Positions 47,301 through 57,531 of a stretch of 64,000 nucleotides of DNA are shown in pieces; positions within the stretch are counted from its first letter, which is position 1; each line of letters begins with the position of its first letter. Origin of the DNA: Pseudeuparius sepicola (lineage: Eukaryota > Arthropoda > Insecta > Coleoptera > Anthribidae); assembly GCA_963920635.1 (NCBI GenBank), contig OY987305.1:22220876-22284875 (forward strand), read 5' to 3'. Position numbers and translations under genes: made by a program. The notes under the pieces are model-generated. The model saw only the letters and a program-made list of their open reading frames with translations. It was not told the origin of the DNA and made no database searches.

Positions 47301-47617
47301 AGTAAATGTTAAAATAATTGAAAGTTAGTGAGTATAAAATTACAAGAACACTGAAAGGCTGAAATACTTAGTTTTCCATCACAATACAGGGACTAACACG
47401 TTCAAATAGTTTAAAGTTGTAGGTTATGTCGGAACGAAAGTAAAATTTTTTAAAATTATCTATCTTTAACTAATACCTGACGATTTCTTGTTCTTAGTTA
47501 ATAATTCTGTTTTTGGTTTTCTGGTAATGTAATCTAGAGAAGAAAGAACTGATGCCAATTCAATAGAAAACAAAAATTTCCTGTCAAAATTTCGGACAAA
47601 TATCACCCTAAAAGATA
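44393..47617. other. Unassigned stretch of 3.2 kb
   Basis: A GC-richer patch at 45410-45560 contains the perfect palindrome GGTCGACGTCGACC. No coding frame of interest follows it. The rest is AT-rich with no recognisable element. Confidence 0.4.
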
Positions 47618-49718
47618 TACAGGGTGATTTATTCATAAATACATTAATTTTAACCACGTCATCAGGGAGGTACATATATACTGAAAACGCAAAAAAAAAA
47701 TTTTTTGCTGCATGTTTAAATAATGGGGCAATTTATCTCAAATCCCGCGTAACGAGGCGCACCTGAACGCATGTGGCTACGACGTTATGCTGCAGCACAT
47801 GGCACCGGCCGCGACGTTGCCATTATTTAAGACAAAAGTTTTATTAAAAAGAACGCAGGCGTCCCATCCGCATTCCACAACTATTATTTATTACGTCAAA
47901 CTTGTCATTGTCAAGGATCTGCTGCCGGTTTCTATTGTATGTGGCGCCATCTCGTTGGTATTAACGTCGCCGAATCTGTGGTTGAGCTCTCAGTCACCCT
48001 CTGTGTGTTCAAAACCGAAAGTCTACAGCGCGCTTTATGACACGGTAACTAGCGAACCTTTCTAATAGATGGCAGCACGTACTACAGAAACCAGAGTTGC
48101 CTACATTCTGTAGGTATATTCGGTACCCTTTGTGCAACATTTTTGCTTTTTTACCAAAACGGTTCTCTAGACAAATGCGGAAATGATAGACATAATAATG
48201 ATCCTTCATGGAGAATGCCTGCAGAATGTCAGTCAAGCTACCGCGGAACTATTTAGAAGCGCGCCACCTATCGGCAGGTAGCGAAACTAAGTACGAAACC
48301 ACAACGACGTTTCATTACGGGAATGCTTTCTACGAACGAAGTAGTGTCAATGAATGCGACATGGGACATAACCTTTAAAAATATCCAAACCAAAATACGG
48401 AGAATGTGCACTGTGAAATACGGGAAACAATAACATCACATTTGCGATTAGTGAGGCGGAGTGCGAGAAACGAAAGGAAATTCACAATGCACTCTGCAGA
48501 AACTTGGCAAGGATCAATGCCGCAAACACCAACGCGCCGCGTGCCGGAAATTCTCGGCCACGGGCAATCGCCAAGCTCCTTTTGCGGAGTTCGGGCTACA
48601 CACATCCTCCTACTCCTACTAACGACTGCACGACAAGGGTTGTGACAAACAGAAGTCAAGAAAGCTAAGGACTTTTAGCAACCCATCATCCCTAACTCGC
48701 CCAGAAATAATACTAAGACTCGGCAGGTTACACATCAGGCTATACCCGGTAACATACCTAACGGCAGGAAAAGAAACTAGAAAAAGCTGTAAAGATCGAA
48801 AGGTGGAAATTAGAAAGATTCAAGTACTTACGACTGAACCAATGTCACAGAGGAGGACCACCCCCACGGAAACGATTCTATTGCAAATATGGATCCCTAG
48901 TAACAATGAAAAGCAAACATAACGAGAAATAAAGGAATGAGAAGTGTATCGTTGGTGATGGTAACCAACTTAAGCGGAAAGTAAGGTAATTTTAAGCAAC
49001 TGTATCCCAGAGATGTTGGCTAATTTTGACGTTCTTATTTCAGAGGAAGCAGAACAATCACAGAACACAACTACTTACTCTAGGAGCGTCTTGGTGTAGT
49101 AAAAAGGATTAACAGTGAACTAGTGAGCGGAAATATTAGTGCCCCAAGCGAAAGTGAGTGAAGTTCGTTTTATCGAGAAAAAATCGTCTTCAGTGGTGTC
49201 GAGGTCCACGAAATCATGTAAGCCCCCTAGTTGAATAGGTACCTACTTAATAAAGCATCCAAAAATCAAAAGGTCACGTAAGCAGTCGTTTCATTTATTT
49301 TTCTCGTTGGCATTTATCCCTTAAGGCTCGCCTTAAGGTGTCTCAGGGCAAAACTAACCGTTACAAGAGGTAAGCGTTAACATTTGTCCATAATTTCCGC
49401 AAGCATTTGGCGGAACATTCGCCTACAATACAAATAATTATGTACTGAAAACATTCCTTTAAATTTACGAAAGTTGCGTACATCTGGCAACAATGTTGAC
49501 GCGCGCAACGGCAAGCGTCGTCCGATGCCTCATGCGCCCTGAAAGCAATCCAGTGGCAGCCGTAAATAGAGGGCCAAATAGGTAAAAATGCGGTTTAGAA
49601 AAAAAATAATTCCGGCTTTAAAAAAAAGTTTGAATTTTTTTAATTGCGATTTCGCATTCATAGCATTTTTCCCTACCCACTGTTAAAATTAATGTAGTTA
49701 TGAATAAATCACCCTGTA
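47618..49718. mobile_element. TACAGGGTG element with short terminal repeats, 2.1 kb
   Basis: Terminal inverted repeats of about 37 bp match at 36 positions (TACAGGGTGATTTATTCATA and onward) and lie in opposite orientation 2.1 kb apart, each flanked by TA. Unlike the foldback elements, the interior is not palindromic. It is GC-richer at 47740-48660 and has only short open frames (for example 47787-48065 + and 48375-48659 -), none of which I recognise. It could be a non-autonomous element that has captured foreign DNA. Confidence 0.65.
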
Positions 49719-49796
49719 TTAAAAAACTTACGAGCTATCCTCCGTCCACACAGTTATAATTGGGCATCCTGTATATATTTATCTATGTATGGAGAG

Positions 49797-50282
<486 letters not shown>

Positions 50283-51323
50283 ACAACATTTATTTTCATA
50301 TCCTAAGTTACACAGTGTTCCTCATTACACGAACTACCAAACCACGCTGAACATCGACTTTGTCGCGATATTCTTTAATAAAAGTTTTCCCTACGGCACT
50401 GGCGAGCACAACCGAGCTTGGCAACAGCCGTTTTGAAAAGATTTAAGCAATCTCTATTCTGTTCTTATCTTCGCGTACCTTCTAAATTAAATTTAACGTT
50501 TTAACAATCACCTGGAACGTTTAGACCAAATTATTGAACCGTTGTAATTCAAATTCTTATCGAAGTCACATACATACGTATTCGGGTTGAATCTCCAGGT
50601 TTTCCCTTGTACCTAGATAGCAAACGGGGCAATAATTTCTCGATTTGCTTGGGGTAAAGCAAAATAATGTGACCATTAATAATTACATACGTATTTTCGA
50701 CTAAGTATTTGGTTAGTAAATCTAAATTCAAAATGACAATAATTTATGGTACATTTGTAATACTAACACACGACGGGTGCTGTACAAAATGTTATCCAAC
50801 GCGACTTAAATAAAACAATGGTGAAAGAATAAGACAACGTGAGTGGCGGTCCCACGCGGGAGCTAGAGAGGTTGCAGCCGAATTTTCAAGAAAGTGGCTA
50901 TTTAAATTTGCACTGGGGCCGTATTTGCCGGTTGATTTTAGAAAAATTAAATACGACAAAATATTCTTTGATTAACACGTTAGGAGCCACAGAGGTCCTA
51001 TTCGAAAAAAGTGGGCAGTTTTCAAAAGTTGAATCTCTGCATGTAAATGCAAATATATTAAAAACAATTTTTTGTTAAAATTTATATTTTTCTGTGGTTA
51101 CGAATGGCAAATTAGGCATATTTAGTCAGTTCATGGACTTCTAGATGCAAAAATAAAATTGTATATAAAAATTTACAGCTGTCAAAATTTTATAGAAATA
51201 TTGTGGGATACATAATAATTTTATGCTGAATCCGAATATGGAAAAATATATAGGGCGTTCCTTTTAAAAATTCAAGGTTGATGATATTTCCGGTAAAACC
51301 GGAAGAAGAAAGAAATGTTACTA
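50283..51323. other. Unassigned stretch
   Basis: A 79-codon frame at 50839-51078 is not recognisable. No other structure was seen before TACAGGGTGAGTC at about 51325. Confidence 0.35.
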
Positions 51324-52361
51324 TACAGGGTGAGTCATTAGTATGGAAAAGCTCAAGTGCTCTTATACCGTTCAACATATCGAAATGCAACAAGTTCCGT
51401 TAAATTTAGTACCCTAAAGAGTATCTTATAAAATTATTTTGGACTAAACAGGTCGCCCCATTTTTGCAGGACCGTACTCAACTTATTTTTTTTTAAATGG
51501 CACCCTATTAAAATTTTTACATATTTAAATTCGCCGTTTTATAGGCTTTATACCGCCGTATGTATGGAAAAAAATGAGTTTGCAGGTATAGCTATCGAAA
51601 ATGTTGCTGTATACTTATTTTTTTCTTTAATTGCACTGAGATTAGGTGCGTTTGTAGAGAACACTTTTCCGTATCTTTTGCTACTAAAAACGTTTCTTTA
51701 TTTCATTCCGTTATTTTTTTGTGGCGATTCAAAATTTTCGAATTTCTAACGACCATAACTTTTTTTTCCAAATGCATTGCGCTATTTTTTTATCAATTTA
51801 TCGTATTCAGGAGATCATTTTGCACCTTTTTTATTAAGTAACGAATTTTGCACAAAATTTAGGATACTTACTATCTCAGGGTGCGATGGAAGTTAAAAAC
51901 AAGTTCCCCACTGAGAAGTGACAGGTAACTGTCAGTATTATAGCAGTGAAAAAATTAATTCTTAGAAAGTAAACATTACGAAACATAACATAAGATATTT
52001 CAAAACAAAGAATTTATTTATCCCAAAGGTCATCATAAAACATGTCCAAATTGACGACGGAATAAAGAAACGTTTTTAGTAGCAAAAGATACGGAAAAGT
52101 GTTCTCTACAAACGCACCAAATCTCAGTGCAATTAAACAAAAAATAAGTCTTCAGCAACATTCTCAATAGCTACCTGCAAACTCATTTTTTTCCATACAA
52201 ATTTCCATAACATTTGATTGGCTAGAGCAAATTTCAAAAACAAAACGGCGTTATAAAGCCTATAAAACGGCGAATTTAAATATCTAAAATTTTTTATAGG
52301 GTGCCATTTAAAAAAATTAAGTTGAAGACGGTCCTGCAAAAATGAGGCGACCTGTTTAGTC
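51324..52361. mobile_element. TACAGGGTG foldback element, about 1 kb
   Basis: Arms at 51441-51710 and 52058-52361 pair well: GACTAAACAGGTCGCC, TTTTTGCAGGACCG, AATTCGCCGTTTTATAGGC, ATGAGTTTGCAGGTA and TTCTCTACAAACGCACC-type blocks. TACAGGGTG lies outside the left arm at about 51325; the equivalent right end is missing or altered. The core (51711-52057) contains a short transposase tail. It abuts the 3' end of the LINE on the - strand. Confidence 0.72.
52033..52060 (-). pseudogene. Very short transposase tail in foldback core
   Basis: On the - strand this reads RRQFGHVL and then a stop, a decayed form of the GGxFEHxL ending seen at 28677-28742 and 43649-43738, in the same position relative to the right-hand arm. 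The stretch is too short to be convincing alone. Confidence 0.35.
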
Positions 52362-52374
52362 TGGGTGCTAAGAA

Positions 52375-52707
52375 ACTAAAACATCGTTGGCCGATTGTTT
52401 TTCTGCAGGCGGTTAGAACAACCTTACTGTCATTATTCCTTGTGTGGTAAGTATGTTTAATCTTCTTTAGGGTATATTTTACTTTCATCACATGTATTAG
52501 GATCTTTAAACAATAGATTTGCCTTAAATCGTAAGCTTTACTGATTTCATAAATTCTGTCTGTTGGGCATATTAGAGGTTCGCTATAGATAACTTTTAAT
52601 ATCCACTTCTGTATTACTTCCAATCTATTCATGTGACAGTTATGAACACCTCCCCAGGCTATTATTCCGTAGGACAGGTGAGGTTGGACTAAGGCCATGT
52701 ACAATGT
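52375..52707 (-). pseudogene. LINE (CR1/jockey-like) 3' coding segment
   Basis: On the - strand this reads TLYMALVQPHLSYGIIAWGG, then VHNCHMNRLEVIQKWILKV and onward, ending LAPRLNRSP near 52375. This is the thumb and C-terminal region downstream of RT in CR1/jockey elements. It is the 3' continuation of the RT segment at 53474-54152, separated from it by the GC-rich repeat and a loss of roughly 20-30 codons. Confidence 0.72.
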
Positions 52708-53404
52708 TGTCACACCGGGCTGGGAATGCCCTGTGTGTGCCGCGAGAGAACCCTGTTGTCCCTCGCGACTTGCCGGGGATCTTTGAGGGGGACGACTGGC
52801 AGTGGATGCTGGACGTAGGTAATCCCAGGAGAACACACACGTTACTAACGACACGAGGTAATTAGGACACGCATCCTGGCGATTAGGGCGGCGATTCGGA
52901 CGGGCGAGGGAGGCAGGCTTTTCGCGACCGTTCGGACCTACGGCAAGCGGGCCGCGGATCCGGGGAACCGGACTTCTCGGAACACCTTTCGACCCTCAAC
53001 TACCCCAGCGCTCCAAGAGTGGCGAACACGCCGATGCCCTTGCAGCTAACTAGGGGGAACTCCACCTGTTTCGACCCCGGTGGCGAACACGACGATGCCT
53101 TGGGCTCCACAGGGGAGTAGTCGAGGATCTAGTGGTGACTAAGAAGCCGATGCCACTGATGTCCAGCTCTTGGCTGGCGCCGAATTTATACCCGTCAATT
53201 CTGCCGAATCAGCGGTGGACTTTGATTTGTTACTGTTACTACCTATAAATTGTTCCTCGTATTTACATTATCGACTTCCCCTTGTATACATTGATGAGGA
53301 TGTTTTCTAAACATTTTAGTAATTAGGGTCACCCGCCTCCAGGTGTAAAAATAATTAGTTTGACTATTTGAACATAGATGGTTCTTAATGTCACTTTTGT
53401 GACA
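52708..53404 (+). repeat. GC-rich LTR-like interspersed repeat, copy 2
   Basis: Bounded by TGTCAC (52708-52713) and GTGACA (53399-53404), the classic form of LTR ends, about 697 bp long. The right 540 bp matches 5620-6185. It lies inside the LINE, so it is younger than the LINE. CAATGT occurs at both 52702-52707 and about 53461-53466, but the second is not directly at the proposed end, so the target-site duplication is unresolved. The direction of the parent element is unknown. Confidence 0.62.
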
Positions 53405-53473
53405 ATATTTTCAAATGTTTTTTGTCCAAAAACACTTTTATATGTGCAAAACTAAAGATTCAATGTCTGATTT

Positions 53474-54152
53474 TTAAACAGTATTTTCTATTTGCAGGTT
53501 CCACCGTACATATTTATAAACAATGATCCCTGGATATTTTACGGAACTGGCTTCTGATATTGACAGTGTCTCGCTGACGTGAAGTGTGCCCAAGTCTGGT
53601 AAACCGCTGCAATATGATGCAAAAGGCATATATATAGTCTTTTCCTTATTTAGTGTCAGTTCATTTATACTCAGCCATTTATCTATTTGGGAAAAGTCAA
53701 TCTCAGCTTTTCTTTTCACCGATTCCCATATTGAGCCCTTGTAAACAACTGTTATATCATCAAACCCAATTATTTGCCTATTCTTGGAATCTGTCACCAT
53801 TAGGTTATTTATGTACAACAAAAATAACAAGGGTCCAAGAACTGTTCCCTGAGGTACCCCATAGTTAATTTTTTTGATATCACTTTTTGAGTCACCAATG
53901 TTAACACACTGTGTTCTTTCCGATAAGTAGTCTCTTAATAGCATGTGTACTTTACCTCTTAATCCATAACAAGTCAGTTTTTCCAAAAGCAATGTATGGT
54001 TAACAGTATCAAAAGCTTTTGACAAGTCGAGGAATATTGCTACTGTTGGCACCTTGTTGTCAAGCGCCTCATATATCTTTGCTGATAAAAGTTTAAGGGC
54101 ATCTTCTGTCGACTTGCCTTCTCTAAAACCAAATTGAACATTAGATATTATT
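53474..54152 (-). pseudogene. LINE (CR1/jockey-like) reverse transcriptase core
   Basis: On the - strand: FGFREGKSTEDALKLL (about 54130-54080), FLDLSKAFDTVNHTLLLEKL (54030-53970, first catalytic Asp present), NYGVPQGTVLGPLLFLLYIN (53870-53811), then GFDDITVVYKG (about 53770-53735). The last block should be the FADDT box; here the residues after Phe are shifted or substituted so that the second catalytic Asp is missing. The frame continues through IDKWLSINELTLNKEKT. It ends at ENTV with a stop near 53476. Inactive, but well preserved elsewhere. Confidence 0.8.
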
Positions 54153-54243
54153 CACAGAAAGATTTTTAGTACCTGTGATAATTATAAATAATAAATGATG
54201 TTTAGTGGCATATCAGGTAAAGGATATCAATTGAAAAAAATGC

Positions 54244-54315
54244 ACTCCAGCCGGGACTTGAACCCGGGACTCCTACTTTGGCCGTAGGCACTTTAACCAA
54301 CTAAGCTACCGGAGA
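54244..54315 (-). other. tRNA-like core, unit 1
   Basis: 72 nt with a near-complete cloverleaf: acceptor TCTCCGG/CTGGAGT (6 of 7 pairs), D arm with A box TAGCTTAGTTGG, anticodon stem CCTAC/GTAGG, T arm CCGGG/CCCGG with B box GGTTCAAGTCC. The loop GGCCAAA lacks the invariant U33, so it is unlikely to act as a tRNA. The D-arm and variable region resemble tRNA-Thr. A T7 run four bases downstream could end Pol III transcription. Confidence 0.7.
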
Positions 54316-54654
54316 TATGGGGTCCATCGGCTAGGTGTTATTTATTCCAATTGATATATAGTTAGTAGCGGTGAGATGTAGAAGACTTCGGCGTCTTCTA
54401 CAGCTACTAGAAGGGGTTAGAGGGTGTAGGGAAACCATTCATTATTGTTGGTTATGTAAACTTCCTATTTGTTCTTCCACCCACAATATTCGACATATAG
54501 CGACTTATTGCAAGTATCGAACGTGGAAATTCTAACCTACAATGTCAAAGCCAGAATATGAAACACAGAAAGATTTTTAGTACCTGTGATAATTATAAAT
54601 AATAAATGATGTTTAGTGGCATATCAGGTAAAGGATATCAATTGAAAAAAATGC

Positions 54655-54726
54655 ACTCCAGCCGGGACTTGAACCCTGGACTCCTACTTTGGCCGTAGGC
54701 ACTTTAACCAACTAAGCTACCGGAGA
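54655..54726 (-). other. tRNA-like core, unit 2
   Basis: Same as unit 1 except for one change in the T stem (CCTGG for CCCGG-side pairing in the + strand text GAACCCTGGAC). Confidence 0.68.
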
Positions 54727-55065
54727 TATGGGTTCCATCGGCTAGGTGTTATTTATTCCAATTGATATATAGTTAGTAGCGGTGAGATGTAGAAGACTTC
54801 GGCGTCTTCTACAGCTACTAGAAGGGGTTAGAGGGTGTAGGGAAACCATTCATTATTGTTGGTTATGTAAACTTCCTATTTGTTCTTCCACCCACAATAT
54901 TCGACATATAGCGACTTATTGCAAGTATCGAACGTGGAAATTCTAACCTACAATGTCAAAGCCAGAATATAAAACACAGAAAGATTTTTAGTACCTGTGA
55001 TAATTATAAATAATAAATGATGTTTAGTGGCATATCAGGTAAAGGATATCAATTGAAAAAAATTC

Positions 55066-55137
55066 ACTCCAGCCGGGACTTGAACCCGGGACTCCTACTT
55101 TGGCCGTAGGCACTTTAACCAACTAAGCTACCGGAGA
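55066..55137 (-). other. tRNA-like core, unit 3
   Basis: Same as unit 1 within the 72 nt; the base just outside the acceptor end differs (TTCACTCC for TGCACTCC in the + strand). Confidence 0.68.
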
Positions 55138-55476
55138 TATGGGTTCCATCGGCTAGGTGCTATTTATTCCAATTGATATATAGTTAGTAGCGGTGAGATG
55201 TAGAAGACTTCGGCGTCTTCTACAGCTACTAGAAGGGGTTAGAGGGTGTAGGGAAACCATTCATTATTGTTGGTTATGTAAACTTCCTATTTGTTCTTCC
55301 ACCCACAATATTCGACATATAGCGACTTATTGCAAGTATCGAACGTGGAAATTCTAACCTACAATGTCAAAGCCAGAATATGAAACACAGAAAGATTTTT
55401 AGTACCTGTGATAATTATAAATAATAAATTATGTTTAGTGGCATATCAGGTAAAGGATATCAATTGAAAAAAATGC

Positions 55477-55548
55477 ACTCCAGCCGGGACTTGAACCCGG
55501 GACTCCTACTTTGGCCGTAAGCACTTTAACCAACTAAGCTACCGGAGA
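55477..55548 (-). other. tRNA-like core, unit 4
   Basis: Same as unit 1 with one change in the anticodon stem (GGCCGTAAGC for GGCCGTAGGC in the + strand text). Confidence 0.68.
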
Positions 55549-55751
55549 TATGGGTTCCATCGGCTAGGTGTTATTTATTCCAATTGATATATAGTTAGTA
55601 GCGGTGAGATGTAGAAGACTTCGGCGTCTTCTACAGCTGCTAGAAGGGGTTAGAGGGTGTAGGGAAACCATTCATTATTGTTGGTTATGTAAACTTCCTA
55701 TTTAACTATATATCAATTGGAATAAATAACACCTAGCCGATGGAACCCATA

Positions 55752-55823
55752 TCTCCGGTAGCTTAGTTGGTTAAAGTGCCTACGGCCAAAGTAGGTGTCC
55801 CGGGTTCAAGTCCCGGCTGGAGT
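55752..55823 (+). other. tRNA-like core, inverted copy
   Basis: The same 72-nt core in the opposite orientation, with one change before the T arm (GTAGGTGTCC for GTAGGAGTCC). It is followed by the T run. It belongs to the inverted partial unit at the right end of the array. Confidence 0.68.
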
Positions 55824-55879
55824 GCATTTTTTTCAATTGATATCCTTTACCTGATATGCCACTAAACATCATTTATTAT

Positions 55880-56117
55880 TTAGATATTATTTGTTGGTTT
55901 TTTTTTAAGAAAGCGTTAATTCTATATTTAATAACCTTTTCAATTATCTTTGATATGTGCGATATTAATGTAACCGGTCTATAATTTTCTTTCTTTAGTT
56001 TATCACCACTTTTAAACAAAGGCTTGATTATGCCTAATTTTAGGCATGTTGGAAAAGACCCTGTATCAAAGCATTTATTTATAATTTGCACTAAGGGTTC
56101 CGCTATTTCACTTGGGA
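55880..56117 (-). pseudogene. LINE (CR1/jockey-like) RT N-terminal segment
   Basis: On the - strand: SEIAEPLVQIINKCFDTGSF, then KLGIIKPLFKSGD, KENYRPVTLISHISKIIEKV and INAFLKKNQQIIS. These are the fingers motifs of CR1/jockey RT, in frame with the segment on the other side of the tRNA-like array. Upstream of 56117 the homology ends, so the endonuclease domain is missing and the copy is 5'-truncated. Confidence 0.78.
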
Positions 56118-57478
56118 AGTAAGACGAAGTAAGACACGGCCTTGCTTCATATTTTTAATAAAATTAACCTTAGCTTTCGCCAAAAAGTTAAATATTTCTG
56201 TTACACTTGAAGTTAGGGAGAATTTTAACAACAGATGGAATATCTCAAAAACTATGAGGTTTAAGTATGCAGTTTATTAGATAAACTGACATTAAAATTT
56301 AGCAAGGAATCCGAATATATAGTTAATAATATAAAGGGTATTCTATTTGAAATAAGGAAGTTGCCGTCAACTCCCGGTATTAGCAGAAGTTGCAGAAAGT
56401 TGAAAATATTTTATTTATGTGGCCCGGTCTGATAACCTAAGTATACAAATTTTCAGATTTTTATTCCGTTTGGTTCTCAAGATACTTTTAATGCACAGAC
56501 TTCGCGCCGCACCCGGTACATTATTGGGGTCATTACAGCAGTTTTGTAGTTCTGGGAAAGAATGAATAAAAACTGTTTGAACATTGATTCTACATTGTTA
56601 CTATATACATTTGTAGTAATCCGTTGTAGGTAGTTAAAATAGCAATATAAAGTGTTTTCTGCCATGTGGTATGTTTTTTACGTAATTTCCCCGTTTAAGG
56701 ACGGAAATAAAACGTCATCACCTCGCGACGACCTTCATTTGACCGTGTTCCTAACTAGGATAAATGTTGCTAAAACAGAAGTTGGATACTGGAGTGCAAA
56801 AATTGCGCAAGTGTCTGTAAGATGGCGCTGGAGTTGGAGAGCGGCCATTGGTACAGAGCGAGAATAAAAAGTAATGTTTCGCATTGCTAAAATAAGTTTC
56901 CGTTCCTTATAAGTTGTTTTGTTGCCCGGCAAGGTCGTTGGTCGGAACCAGGGGTCTAGGGGGACGCAGGCGGACCGACCCCCTTTTTTATACAAATAAC
57001 AGCACATCGCTTCCATCCTGGCGTATTTTGGGATTGAAACTGTGAATTGTTAAACACAAAATAATAATATGAATATTTACGCTCCTTTATTTTTATATAT
57101 TTTTTCATAGTTATTAAGAATATTGTTGAGTAAAATATTAAGTAAGAGGACTACCTACCGGCTGTCAAATATACTGTCATGACATAATAATTCTCCCTCA
57201 AAACCGCATGAATGATCACAATACTTACCCTAACTGACATTTGGAATTTATGTCACTATAGTTTTATCTTTTATCATTCTATTAATTTTTCATTAAGTAC
57301 TTAATATTGATAAACCGAAAGAAATTAAAATTCTGTTGTATTTGATCCAAAGTTGACGTAAAGTTGTGAATTTTGTTAGATACGTGTAATACCTACTATT
57401 TGCTGATATCTTAGTATGTAATATGTATTATTTTGGCATACATTTAGAGTAATGGAAAATGTAATGTAAATAAATTTA
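56118..57478. other. Unassigned stretch
   Basis: Short open frames on both strands around 56650-57016 lie in a somewhat GC-richer patch but do not look like protein. No structure was recognised. Confidence 0.4.
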
Positions 57479-57531
57479 TAGGTACTACCATAGAAGAATT
57501 TACGTAGTAGATTCTTCTATGGTACTACCTA
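57479..57531. repeat. 21-bp inverted repeat hairpin
   Basis: TAGGTACTACCATAGAAGAAT at 57479-57499 pairs with 57511-57531 at 20 of 21 positions around an 11-nt loop. No precursor-like longer pairing extends beyond the arms, so a microRNA is not supported. Confidence 0.85.

Larger units (their letters stand above)
54153..55879 (-). mobile_element. Tandem tRNA-like SINE array inserted with 12-bp target-site duplication
   Basis: Four direct units with an exact 411-bp period start at 54153, 54564, 54975 and 55386; the last is cut short near 55704. An inverted partial copy (about 55703-55879) follows. Each unit contains, on the - strand, a tRNA-like Pol III core followed by a T run, and a nested hairpin. 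The array begins exactly at a unit boundary. It is flanked by TTAGATATTATT at 54141-54152 and 55880-55891. Removing the array and one duplicate restores the LINE frame across NQQIIS and NVQFGFREG. A 12-bp duplication and a 5' inversion are features of target-primed reverse transcription, so the array probably entered as one multimeric RNA. Confidence 0.85.

Noticed and set aside
48375..48659. 94-codon - strand frame with several Cys residues as a zinc-finger gene
   Set aside because: Cys spacing fits no known finger, and the opposite strand is open over the same span.
54153..55704. CRISPR-like array
   Set aside because: The units are 411 bp and continuous, with no short repeat/unique spacer pattern, and the sequence is eukaryotic in character.
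54244..55823. Five genuine tRNA genes
   Set aside because: The shared anticodon loop lacks U33, the acceptor has a mismatch, and the cores lie inside an inserted repeat array.
54153..55879. Hammerhead ribozyme in the 411-bp unit (retrozyme)
   Set aside because: I looked on both strands for CUGANGA followed by GAAA and found neither in a suitable arrangement. Other ribozyme classes were not excluded.
57479..57531. microRNA precursor
   Set aside because: Arms of 21 bp pair almost perfectly, but pairing does not extend beyond them as it would in a precursor stem.
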